Shown here in pieces: positions 45,164 to 52,732 of a stretch of 64,000 nucleotides of DNA. Each line of letters opens with the position of its first letter. The first letter of the stretch is position 1. The stretch lies in NCBI RefSeq assembly GCF_014837155.1, contig NZ_JACYHA010000010.1, positions 62,001-126,000 on the forward strand, given 5' to 3'. The DNA is from Litchfieldia stipae (GTDB lineage Bacteria > Bacillota > Bacilli > Bacillales > Bacillaceae_L). Under the pieces are notes generated by a model that was not told the origin of the DNA, searched no databases, and was given only the letters and a program-made list of their open reading frames with translations. A program made the translations under genes and the position numbers.

Positions 45164-45598
45164 ATGTCCATCAGCAGCCGATTTGCTGTCGGAATTCATA
45201 TATTGACTCTAATTGAATTGAATAAGGAAGGGGTAACATCTTCTGAATTCTTAGCTACAAGTGTTAACACGAACCCAGCCGTGATAAGAAAACTTATGGG
45301 AATGCTAAAAAAAGCTGGTTTGATAGAGGTACATCCAGGAATTGCAGGTGCTAAACTTGCAAAGGGATTGTCTGATATTACATTGTACGACGTATATAAG
45401 GCAGTAAATATTGTACAAGAGAAAGAATTGTTTAGTATTCATGAAAATCCAAATCCTGAATGCCCCGTAGGTAGAAACATCCAAGATACAATTGAAATAT
45501 TTTTCACATCTGCCCAATTGGCAATGGAGAAGGTTTTACGGAGTGTTACTTTAGAAGATGTTGTAAAGGATATTGCTACAAAAGAAAATACTTGTTAA
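45164..45598 (+). CDS. ywnA: Rrf2 family regulator (YwnA-like)
   Basis: This 144-residue winged-helix protein closely follows YwnA: 'SSRFAVGIHILTLIELNKEG', 'TSSEFLATSVNTNPAVIRKL' (recognition helix), 'GIAGAKLAKGLSDITLYDVY', 'FSIHENPNPECPVGRNIQDT'. Unlike IscR or NsrR it lacks the three-Cys iron-sulfur cluster. A single Cys in the PECPVG turn could be a thiol sensor. ATG 45164 follows GGGTGGTGA. It is divergent from the SDR gene with operator-like repeats between. A hairpin (GGCATTTC/GGAATGTC, then TTTTCTTT) at 45602-45629 is its terminator. Confidence 0.85.
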   Translation: MSISSRFAVGIHILTLIELNKEGVTSSEFLATSVNTNPAVIRKLMGMLKKAGLIEVHPGIAGAKLAKGLSDITLYDVYKAVNIVQEKELFSIHENPNPECPVGRNIQDTIEIFFTSAQLAMEKVLRSVTLEDVVKDIATKENTC

Positions 45599-45774
45599 AA
45601 AAGGCATTTCAAAGGAATGTCTTTTCTTTGTTATAAATGTACCTACAACAATGAAAGGCGTATTCACTACATAATTTGTTGAACTGCGATACAATTCCTT
45701 GATTCTTTTGAATAAATATAAGTTCCAAGAGCAAAATATTATTGCAACATCAAAAGAAAATAGGGGTGATCATA

Positions 45775-45915
45775 ATGTATGGTAATAATAATTTGTTTGG
45801 TGTAGGATTGATTGCGCTTCTTTTAACGTCTATTTACACTGCAATTTTAGCTTCTCTACTTATGAAAACTAAAGAACGGGTTGATTATATTTATCATAAG
45901 GAACGTTCAAATTAA
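45775..45915 (+). CDS. Small membrane protein of 46 residues
   Basis: A short gene, ATG 45775, with GGGGTGAT eight bases upstream and a strong terminator 13 bases after its stop. One hydrophobic segment ('GVGLIALLLTSIYTAILASL', residues 9-28) is followed by a charged, basic C-terminal tail (KTKERVDYIYHKERSN). The N-terminus is Gly/Asn-rich. The isolated unit with its own signals argues for a real gene. Function is unknown; small membrane peptides of this kind include regulators of larger membrane proteins and type I toxins. Confidence 0.65.
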   Translation: MYGNNNLFGVGLIALLLTSIYTAILASLLMKTKERVDYIYHKERSN

Positions 45916-45927
45916 GAAGCTTAAATT

Positions 45928-45958
45928 GGGCGATGATTTTATCGCCTTTTTATTTTTA
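45928..45958 (+). terminator. Terminator of the small membrane protein gene
   Basis: GGCGAT and ATCGCC around a GATTTT loop, followed by TTTTTATTTTT. Confidence 0.9.
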
Positions 45959-45991
45959 TTGCAAGCTCTTGCTAAGCTAAATTTTATTAAT

Positions 45992-46823
45992 TTAAGAAAA
46001 ACTGCCCGTAGCATTGTTCCAAGATTCTATGTATTCATTGATTGTTTGATAGCGGTCTTCCTTTTCTATATTTACAGCTTTTAATGCCACCGAATACATT
46101 TTTTCATTACCTTGCCACTTATCTATATTACGTTCAATGCCATTAACAAATAACTGAAAAGCAGATGCCCCCATTAAAAAGACATTTGACCTTTCATCAA
46201 TCTTCGCATCTAGTTTAAATTCCTCTGGAGCCATGTAACGACTTGACCCACACATTCGACCTATAGTATTTATTACTGGTTTTTTACTGTAAAATTCCAC
46301 ATCACAAATTCTCGTCTGCTCAGTAATAAAATCATACATGATACTGCCATCATAATAATCAAGAGCAATATATCCACACTTGTTTACATGTAAATGGAAC
46401 AATAGTATATCTTGATAGATACTTAATTTCTTATCTAATGGTAGAGTTAAAAATTCATCAAATGAATTATACTGCTTACCCATACACTCTCCTTCAAACC
46501 ACTAAAAAAGGTAAGATAAACCCTTTTCGATTTCCTTATGGTCAATCATCTCAATGAGAATGGGATGGCGAAGGTCTTCATAAATTAATACTGTTGATTT
46601 AAGTCTAGTGATTGCCACATCAGTACCCACATTACTTCGTATCGTTTCTGCTCCTGCCATTTTTATAAAAAGTTTTTTGTTATTATTTTGTACACCAAAG
46701 CATAAATAACCAGAATCTTGCTTGTCAAATACCGAAAAAACATTTCCGTACTCAGATATAAAAACTGAAATCAAAATCTTGCTTCAGTTCAAATGATAGC
46801 CCATTGATGTTTTTAGTTATCAT
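45992..46823 (-). pseudogene. Protein kinase-like gene with a frameshift and an in-frame TAG stop
   Basis: Three pieces together read as a eukaryotic-type kinase fold. ATG 46823 gives 'MITKNINGLSFELKQDFDFS' and then shifts frame in a run of five T near 46774. The next frame continues 'SEYGNVFSVFDKQDSGYLCF' (glycine loop), 'KLFIKMAG' (lysine), and up to 'GLSYLF' with TAG at 46504-46502. The same frame goes on directly with 'WFEGECMGKQYNSFDEFLTL' (hinge), 'GYIALDYYDGSIMYDF' (catalytic loop region) and 'GSSRYMAPEEF' (APE motif) to 45992. Two independent lesions make a functional kinase unlikely. The original protein would have been about 275 residues. Confidence 0.75.
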
Positions 46824-47241
46824 AACTTATCCCCAATCACCTTTCGCATACACATTTTCCCTATCAAGTTTTATCATTAATTTAATAAGTTCTTTATTTC
46901 GTTAAATAAGGAATAACACCTTTAAATATTGGATATTTTCGAGGAGATATTGGATTTGTTTACTGCACAGTATGAGTCTACTACTCATTATTAGAATTCT
47001 ACACTATGTTCCAATAACAGAATAATACAATGTGAATAAAATTTACATTACATGCATCCAATAGCTTGAGTCATACTGGCTTATAATAAAAATGCTGCAT
47101 AAAAACACATAGATTAAATGCCATATATAATTTAATTGTCTCTGCAACAAGACAATAATTCGCATATAGAAACGCTGTCTGAGTAATAAGTACCTAGACA
47201 GCTTCATTGTTACTTTAACCACTATATCCCCCCATTTTTCA
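46824..47241. other. AT-rich region without genes
   Basis: It holds no supported ORF. A hairpin with GCTGTCT (47174-47180) and AGACAGC (47196-47202) arms lies 40 bases after the gene at 47242 and may end its transcript, though no long T run follows. Confidence 0.45.
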
Positions 47242-47493
47242 CTAGAGACTCCCTAAATTATCTCTCATGCTTTTTAATTTAAACAAGTTAACCCCTATAA
47301 CATTTTCAAAAAGAAAGTTCTTTGCAGCATTAAAACTGTTAAAAACTTCTGCTTCAACCATAACAAATTCATCCTCAAACATTTGAGCAATACATGCACC
47401 ATATAAATTACTATCATCAAGTTTTACAACTGCCAATCGTACAACGATACCGCAAAAATTAACATCATCCTGCCATATAAAGTCATTATTCAT
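47242..47493 (-). CDS. Unknown 83-residue protein of the small-protein cluster
   Basis: ATG 47493 has AAAGGGGG about six bases upstream. The protein is acidic and soluble, predicted strands first ('FCGIVVRLAVVKLDDSNLYG', 'EFVMVEAEVF') and then a helix 'SFNAAKNFLFENVIG'. This strand-then-helix layout, with a Phe-x-Ser/Thr start to the helix and a V-I/L turn, resembles the proteins at 47677 and 48079, though identity is low. It is not recognised. The three genes each have their own ribosome binding site and gaps of 80-180 bases. Confidence 0.55.
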   Translation of the reverse strand: MNNDFIWQDDVNFCGIVVRLAVVKLDDSNLYGACIAQMFEDEFVMVEAEVFNSFNAAKNFLFENVIGVNLFKLKSMRDNLGSL

Positions 47494-47676
47494 CTAGATT
47501 CCCCCTTTCTAAATGAACAATTAACCATTTAATACCCTTTTCCTTTTCAGATATCAAAACTATTATGAAATATCTACTTGGTTTTTATTTTACTTACCTG
47601 CTTATATAGAAAGTAAGTTCTGACCTTATTTTCTTTAGCTTTACTATATTCATAGCAAGAAAAAGTAAGCAAGGAA

Positions 47677-47997
47677 CTATCCCTTGCTTACTTTTTGAAG
47701 TGCTAGACTATTTGATGCATTTACTATACTTTTTATCAGCATTTCATCAAAGACATACTCAGGCAAAACAGCATAGAGGTATTTTATGGTTAAACCTATA
47801 GTTGTAAAAACCCTTAAATGCAATAATTGTTCTTGTTCTTCGCCCCTATCCTTTTCTAACATTACATAGAACAGGTCAGTTGAACTTTTCCCCATCCATT
47901 CATAACCTGTTTCCTTAGAGATTACAATGTTGTAATCTCCGAAGAATGAGTAAACCAAATTGTCTTCTTGTAATACTCGGTCCTTGTACTTTTCCAT
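47677..47997 (-). CDS. Unknown 106-residue protein of the small-protein cluster
   Basis: ATG 47997 has GAAAGGGAG seven bases upstream. It is soluble. The first 55 residues look beta-rich ('YSFFGDYNIVISKETGYEW', 'TDLFYVMLEKD'), followed by 'LHLRVFTTIGLTIKYLYAVL' and 'PEYVFDEMLIKSIVNAS'. The last segment aligns by eye with the neighbour's 'FSNISHLVKFLFSVIPEYFI'. Both share F-x(5-6)-h-KhLhuVhPEYhh-p-hIK. No known domain is recognised. Its role could be immunity, regulation or structure; nothing in the sequence decides. Confidence 0.55.
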   Translation of the reverse strand: MEKYKDRVLQEDNLVYSFFGDYNIVISKETGYEWMGKSSTDLFYVMLEKDRGEEQEQLLHLRVFTTIGLTIKYLYAVLPEYVFDEMLIKSIVNASNSLALQKVSKG

Positions 47998-48078
47998 TTA
48001 GATCTCCCTTTCTAGAGTGTAATGTCTACACTGTTAACTTATATTTACTGACTTGAATCCCTTGTTTTTCTAAACATT

Positions 48079-48381
48079 TCAATCTTTATCAGTAATTAAC
48101 TCCTGTATTGCTTGGTAAGTTTCTTTAATAATTTTCTTTTCAATAAAGTATTCTGGGATGACAGAAAATAAAAACTTAACTAGATGGCTGATATTACTAA
48201 ATTTTCTTTGCAAAATATCTCTTTGTTCCCCTTGTAGGTCTTCTTCATTAACAATTACTACATAGTTACCTACAGTTAAGGAATTATTCACCTTTACTAC
48301 TGATACGTAATATCCTCCACTTGTAGCCATAACCATATTTTTATCGGCATGCACAATTGTAGTTTCTTTTCTTTTGTCCAT
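48079..48381 (-). CDS. Unknown 100-residue protein of the small-protein cluster
   Basis: ATG 48381 follows AAGAAGG. Soluble, with strands 'TIVHADKNMVMATSGGYYVS', 'GNYVVIVNEEDLQ', then 'FSNISHLVKFLFSVIPEYFI' and 'EKKIIKETYQAIQEL'. It is a paralogue-like relative of 47677, and its VIPE motif is also found as VIPD in the 396-residue protein encoded divergently at 48698. The gene nearest that divergent promoter region is this one. Not recognised. Confidence 0.55.
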   Translation of the reverse strand: MDKRKETTIVHADKNMVMATSGGYYVSVVKVNNSLTVGNYVVIVNEEDLQGEQRDILQRKFSNISHLVKFLFSVIPEYFIEKKIIKETYQAIQELITDKD

Positions 48382-48697
48382 TTACTAGCCTTCTTTCGTA
48401 AGAAATTTATTCATGATGATTATTCCATACGGAAACGAAGATACCTGTAAAATCCCCTAATAATTACGGTCAAATTGCCCTTTAAATCAATGTTAAGAAG
48501 TAGTATATAGAAATATATAGTTAAGCTAAGAGACTCCAAATTAATAGATAAAAGTTAAAAAAAGTGCTCTATAGATTTGATTCATTATTTTACTTGTTTT
48601 ATAAATAAATAGTAGGACAACAACATAACAGTTATAACAATCAATCATAATACAATTTATAATCAGCCTACCACATACATTAAGGAGGTTGATTCAT

Positions 48698-49888
48698 ATG
48701 AAAAATGAAAAGAGAAGTTTTAAAGAAAGGTACAGTAATGATTGGATCTGTACACTGAAGCAGGTAGAAGAACTAAAAAATGCCTTACTATCAAAAACTA
48801 TTGAAGAAATTAGATTTTGTGAAGACGGAACTTGGGATAAAGAAGAAAAAAATGTCAAAGGTGATCCATTGTTTATACTTATAAAGAATAATCTTCACTT
48901 TGTTACTCAAAATGATATTGACGATTTGCTTTTTAATATTTGCGATTTAATTTTCGGTTTAAAACACTCTTTATTTGATAAAAAACTTCCATTAAAGAGT
49001 AATGCGTTAAGAAATGACCTATTCCACTCCTACAATTTTGTATTTAACTATTTGAACTATGAATTTAAATGCATTATAAAATGGAAGAGTTCTAATAGTA
49101 ATTTGTTAATTAAAATTGGCAACAAAATAATTGGCTATTTCGAAGATATTAGACAGTTGATAAATTATTTCTTGGACTTATCAAAAATAGAATTACCTTT
49201 TGATTTTTATTTCCCGAAATTTTGGAAGGAGATAAAGAAATTTGAAGATTATTATTTTACCTTAGTAAATGAAACTAATTTTTCTTCTATTAGACCTACA
49301 AAGGAAATCATATTACAAAATAGGTATCCTTGGGAAAGTCATGGAACATATTCAAAAATATCAGATTTTATTAACCGATATTCGTTAGATATTCCTATTC
49401 CCAAAAATGTAGATGTAAAAAAATATATTAATACGCAAGATATATTTTTTTGGCACGAACGTATTTATGGATATGAGAATAAAGATCTTGAAGCCCTTGC
49501 AGAACTTACACTAATCCATATAGAGAATAATCCTTTAGAACCATTTGAAATAAGAAAAGAAAAATGTACATATACAAATGGTTCTAAAATTATTCTAGAC
49601 AAAGAATATTCCATAGAATGGAATCATTCAGAAAGATGCTTCAAAGTCAATTCATTAAATGATGATTGTAAATATTTCGACAACCCTAAATCCTTAATTG
49701 CATATATTTTATCGGTTATTCCAGATGCTATAGACAAAGAAATTAAAAATAATTACTATACCAAAATTGAAAAATTTGCGTATCAAATCTTTAAGGACTC
49801 GAATGATACCAGTGAATATAAAGATCTAGTTGATTTTATTTCAAATTATGTTCAGTGGAAATTGCGCAGTAATGATTTACCTTTCTAA
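48698..49888 (+). CDS. Unknown 396-residue protein sharing a module with the small-protein cluster
   Basis: ATG 48698 has AAGGAGG nine bases upstream. It is a soluble, Asn/Lys/Phe-rich protein. Near the C-terminus 'YSIEWNHSERCFKVNS', 'CKYFDNPKSLIAYILSVIPD' and 'AIDKEIKNNYYTKIEKF' repeat the strand-helix layout of the small proteins at 47677 and 48079. An earlier stretch near residues 125-190 ('FKCIIKWKSSNSNLLIKIGN', 'YFEDIRQLINYFLDL', 'WKEIKKFEDYY') looks like a second, older copy, so the protein may be an internal duplication. A His/Trp-rich piece 'DIFFWHERIYGYENKD' sits between. No known enzyme motif, signal or membrane segment. Codon use is very AT-rich, fitting horizontal origin. Confidence 0.6.
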   Translation: MKNEKRSFKERYSNDWICTLKQVEELKNALLSKTIEEIRFCEDGTWDKEEKNVKGDPLFILIKNNLHFVTQNDIDDLLFNICDLIFGLKHSLFDKKLPLKSNALRNDLFHSYNFVFNYLNYEFKCIIKWKSSNSNLLIKIGNKIIGYFEDIRQLINYFLDLSKIELPFDFYFPKFWKEIKKFEDYYFTLVNETNFSSIRPTKEIILQNRYPWESHGTYSKISDFINRYSLDIPIPKNVDVKKYINTQDIFFWHERIYGYENKDLEALAELTLIHIENNPLEPFEIRKEKCTYTNGSKIILDKEYSIEWNHSERCFKVNSLNDDCKYFDNPKSLIAYILSVIPDAIDKEIKNNYYTKIEKFAYQIFKDSNDTSEYKDLVDFISNYVQWKLRSNDLPF

Positions 49889-49924
49889 GGAGACCTTTTT
49901 ATATTACCTTGCTATTCCAAAACT

Positions 49925-49971
49925 AATCTCAAAACTGTCCTTTGCACTAGCGTAAGGCAGTTTTGAGATTA
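49925..49971 (+). terminator. Long hairpin after the 396-residue protein gene
   Basis: AATCTCAAAACTG and CAGTTTTGAGATT with inner CCTT/AAGG form a stem of about 17 bp. No T run follows on either strand, so termination is uncertain. Confidence 0.55.
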
Positions 49972-50539
49972 CGATAATTAGATTATTCCCATCAACAATG
50001 CGTACAGCCACATATATATATAGAAAAGCAATTACTTACGTTTATGATAATAGGAAGAAAATTAACATCTAAAGAGTATCCTGCAAAAACAAAAAATAGT
50101 GAATAAATGTTAAAACTGTTTATGTAAGTATGTGTCGCACCCATCTCTTTTGTTCGTGTAGCAATTCAAAGTAGCATTAGAAGATAGTGAATTTTATTTA
50201 TGTTGGGGTAATATAGATATTCTAATTAATAAAAAAGAAGAACAAACAAGCATTGGGTTGCGTTATATCCAACGGTTGTTACTTTTGGCACCAAAGTTAT
50301 GCTACCTAGTCCTTACCGTATTTAATTCAATAAGCAGACATTCAATATCTCTTTCCTTTATAATAGCAGATACATTATTGCATTCCATTTTAACAACTAC
50401 ATTTTCTGTAGTTATCTTTTTGATTGTAGAAATTCTGTGATTTAAAATGATTGAATCATTTACTGGAGAAGTTGCCATCCTTAATAGTATCTTACAACCT
50501 TCATGTTCTTTCCTTAATTCAAAACTATTGACCCTTATC
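49972..50539. other. Relic region without intact genes
   Basis: About 570 bases. A plus-strand frame at about 50178-50300 reads 'ALEDSEFYLCWGNIDILINK' with no start or ribosome binding site and may be a gene fragment. The antisense frame at 50302-50562 also lacks signals. Confidence 0.35.
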
Positions 50540-50683
50540 ATTAAGCTACAGCAGGTCGCCAACCAAGTAGGCTACTACAGCACCCGCCACTTTACCAAAC
50601 TATTCACCGAATACACAGGCTGCTACCCTTGCTTCTTTTTTAATTTAAAATCTATTTTCACTGAAAAACCCCTGTCCTCTTAA
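50540..50683 (+). pseudogene. AraC-type helix-turn-helix remnant
   Basis: About 35 codons encode 'LQQVANQVGYYSTRHFTKLF' and 'TEYTGCYPCFFF', the second HTH of an AraC/YesN-type regulator, in which the usual text is a GYYNTRHFTKLF-like motif followed by TG-x-YP. Everything upstream of this segment is lost, and the tail runs into the following terminator. A relic. Confidence 0.65.
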
Positions 50684-50721
50684 ACAAACGTCTGATTAAA
50701 AGAACAGGGGTTTTTCAGTGT
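50658..50721. terminator. Terminator with 16-bp stem
   Basis: ACTGAAAAACCCCTGT (50660-50675) pairs with ACAGGGGTTTTTCAGT (50704-50719). It lies between the AraC relic and the leftward acyltransferase gene and can serve both. Confidence 0.75.
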
Positions 50722-50753
50722 TTAATTGTTTAATTGAAATCCGAAGAACGATT

Positions 50754-51243
50754 TTATTGACTATGCCTCTTCTCTAATCTCTCTTTTAACCGAATGAGCC
50801 GCGGTCTATTGAACCTTTGGATTAAACAAAACGGGATTTGGACAACCACATTCACAAGCGAACATATCAGAGCCATTTGCGCATAATCACGCGGATTAAC
50901 CAGGATACAAGCAAACCCGAAAACCCCCATTCCAATATGACCTATTTCCGCTCGGTAGGTCTCAAGGATAAACCGATTAACATACTCTAAACTGTGCTCC
51001 TGTTTCAAATGTTTTTTTTCAAAATTCCATACCTTGCCCCATTCCGGGAGCTTATCCTTCCATTTGTTCAGAGAAATCATGTGATAGAAGCGTTTTTCAA
51101 ACGAACGCTCCTTAAAAAAAACAGTTCATCTTTTCATATATCGAACTCGGCAGCAATCTGTGGACGACCCAAGCAGTGCCAAAGCAGCAGACTAGCCAAA
51201 AGGTTGTATTACTCACAATCATCCATAGCGAAAACCACGGCAT
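50754..51243 (-). pseudogene. CrtO-like glycosyl-diaponeurosporenoate acyltransferase, frameshifted in a run of eight T
   Basis: The C-terminal frame (51080-50754) has 'NKWKDKLPEWGKVWNFEKKH', 'TYRAEIGHIGMGVFGFACIL' and 'IQRFNRPRLIRLKERL', the pattern of the CrtO/YkoS-type acyltransferase family that finishes staphyloxanthin-like carotenoids. The expected start lies in another frame: ATG 51243 with GGGGG six bases upstream, then 'MPWFSLWMIVSNTTFWLVCC' (membrane segment) and 'SSIYEKMNC'. The two frames meet in a homopolymer of eight T on the coding strand near 51113-51120; seven T would restore a 162-residue protein. It may be a mutation, a sequencing error or a slippage switch. No other carotenoid gene is nearby. 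Confidence 0.7.
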
Positions 51244-51432
51244 TCTATTCCCCCTGACCCAAAACCTTTAAGTACCTCTGTATTTCTATAAATCTCCCCG
51301 TTTCCCCTTCTTTACTATACGAATACTTATGACTCCCGCTGTCGGCTCATGTTAGAAAAAAGCTTCCATGAAGCGGAACGCCATAACCTATGCAGTTTGT
51401 TAAATTTCTAATATTCAACTTATACTTTTTCT

Positions 51433-51462
51433 TGCTATGAAATGCGTTTCATATATTATGAT
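51433..51462 (+). promoter_or_regulatory. Promoter with an 18-bp palindromic operator in its spacer
   Basis: TTGCTA (51433-51438) and TATGAT (51457-51462) are spaced 18 bases on the plus strand. The palindrome TATGAAATGCGTTTCATA (51436-51453) covers the spacer. No ORF follows before the terminator at 51549, so this may drive a short RNA or be what remains of a lost gene. Confidence 0.5.
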
Positions 51463-51548
51463 ATAGCTATAAATGCAAAACATTTACTTTTAACCTTGCA
51501 AAAACATAGTTGGCGTAACGTATAAGGCGGCGTGACAGTTGTGTTTTG

Positions 51549-51579
51549 GAGTGTTCAGTTATTCTGAACACTCTTTTTG
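51549..51579 (+). terminator. Rho-independent terminator with no gene before it
   Basis: GAGTGTTCAG and CTGAACACTC pair perfectly around TTATT and are followed by TTTTTG on the plus strand only. The unit from the promoter at 51433 would be about 110 bases long. Confidence 0.75.
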
Positions 51580-51654
51580 ATGTGGGTTTAACATTCCTCA
51601 TAAGGCATCAGCTTTGGATCAAAAGAAAGCACAAGAAACGCTCCCATGCCTGCT

Positions 51655-52611
51655 TTATAGCAGTTTTTGTTTTGCGAGCCATGCAGCCCCAATGACTCCT
51701 GCTTGGTTGCCGAGAGTGGCAAGGGCGATTTCAACTCCTTGAGCCACTCGTGGAAAGGCAAATGGGATAAAAGCTGATTTTAACGACTGTAACAAAGCGT
51801 CGCCTGCCTTTGATACACCGCCGCCGATAACAATTTTTTCGGGGTTTAATCCGTTTGCTAAATTGGCAAGAGCTAAGCCTAAGTGAAAGATTACCTGTTC
51901 TAGGACTCGTTGGGCCAAAGGATCGCCTGCCTTGGCTGCATCAAACACGAGTTTAGCGGTGATTTCTTCAACCTCCCTTAATCTGCTGTTCTCTACGCTT
52001 GAAGAAAACTCCTCTAGGGCCAGTCGGACAATGCCGGTTGCAGACGCTACTGTTTCTAAGCAGCCCTTTTTACCGCAATTACAAGGTGCACCGCCAACCG
52101 GAACGGATGTAATATGACCAATTTCACCGCCGGCTCCATTGGCACCATGGACAATCTCGCCGTTCACGATAATGCCGCCGCCGACACCTGTTCCTAATGT
52201 AACACAAAGCAGGTTTTTCGCTCCGTTACCGGCCCCTTTCCACATTTCACCGAGAGCAGCGACGTTCGCGTCATTTTCTACAGTCACAGGCAAGGAGGTT
52301 TCACGCTCGAGGATCTTCTGTAACGGGAAGTTCTCCCAACCTAAATTAACCGCTACCTCAAGGGATCCGTCCTCCTTATTGACTGGACCCGGAGCGCCAA
52401 TGCCAATCCCAATTAACCGGTCTTTGGCCTGTTTTACCTCAGTCAGCTTTTCATCAATGGATTTTGCGATGGATGCGGGAATATGGATGCCTTTTTCGCT
52501 TTTGTTCGTGGGAATTTCCCAGCTGTGCAGGATCTCGCCATCCTGGCTAATGAAAGCCATTTTAATCGTTGTCCCGCCTAAATCAACACCAACTAACCAT
52601 TTCTTTTCCAT
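51655..52611 (-). CDS. glcK: ROK family glucokinase
   Basis: This 318-residue enzyme phosphorylates glucose with ATP. 'WLVGVDLGGTTIKMAFIS' is the phosphate-binding loop, 'VENDANVAALGEMWKGAG' the catalytic-Asp segment, and 'LCVTLGTGVGGGIIVNGEIV' the second phosphate loop. 'GGEIGHITSV' with 'CNCGKKGCLE' forms the ROK zinc site. ATG 52611 has GGGAG seven bases upstream. It lies after the LacI gene and its terminator, so it is likely a separate or partly linked unit. It would phosphorylate glucose set free by the glucosidase upstream. Confidence 0.92.
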   Translation of the reverse strand: MEKKWLVGVDLGGTTIKMAFISQDGEILHSWEIPTNKSEKGIHIPASIAKSIDEKLTEVKQAKDRLIGIGIGAPGPVNKEDGSLEVAVNLGWENFPLQKILERETSLPVTVENDANVAALGEMWKGAGNGAKNLLCVTLGTGVGGGIIVNGEIVHGANGAGGEIGHITSVPVGGAPCNCGKKGCLETVASATGIVRLALEEFSSSVENSRLREVEEITAKLVFDAAKAGDPLAQRVLEQVIFHLGLALANLANGLNPEKIVIGGGVSKAGDALLQSLKSAFIPFAFPRVAQGVEIALATLGNQAGVIGAAWLAKQKLL

Positions 52612-52670
52612 TATTTCTCCCTCTTTTTCATATGTATTCTATTTGCTTGCTTTCCTTTTCATTTGGAAAA

Positions 52671-52694
52671 GGGACCTGTCCCCGTGGACCGTCC
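52671..52694. repeat. GGGACCTGTCCC...GGACCGTCC repeat
   Basis: GGGACCTGTCCC followed by GTGGACCGTCC, of the Bacillus GGGACAGG family. Related text is at 53777-53812 and, more weakly, at 14306. Confidence 0.55.
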
Positions 52695-52731
52695 AAAAAG
52701 AAAACCGCCATTTTGGAATAAGGCGGCCTTC
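52695..52731 (-). terminator. Terminator of the alpha-glucoside operon after the LacI gene
   Basis: On the minus strand CCGCC and GGCGG with flanking pairs around TTATTCCAAAAT, followed by TTTTCTTTTT. Confidence 0.75.
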
Positions 52732-52732
52732 T

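Noticed and set aside
50302-50562. 86-codon minus-strand ORF
   Set aside because: No start signals, antisense to the AraC relic and to AT-rich spacer.
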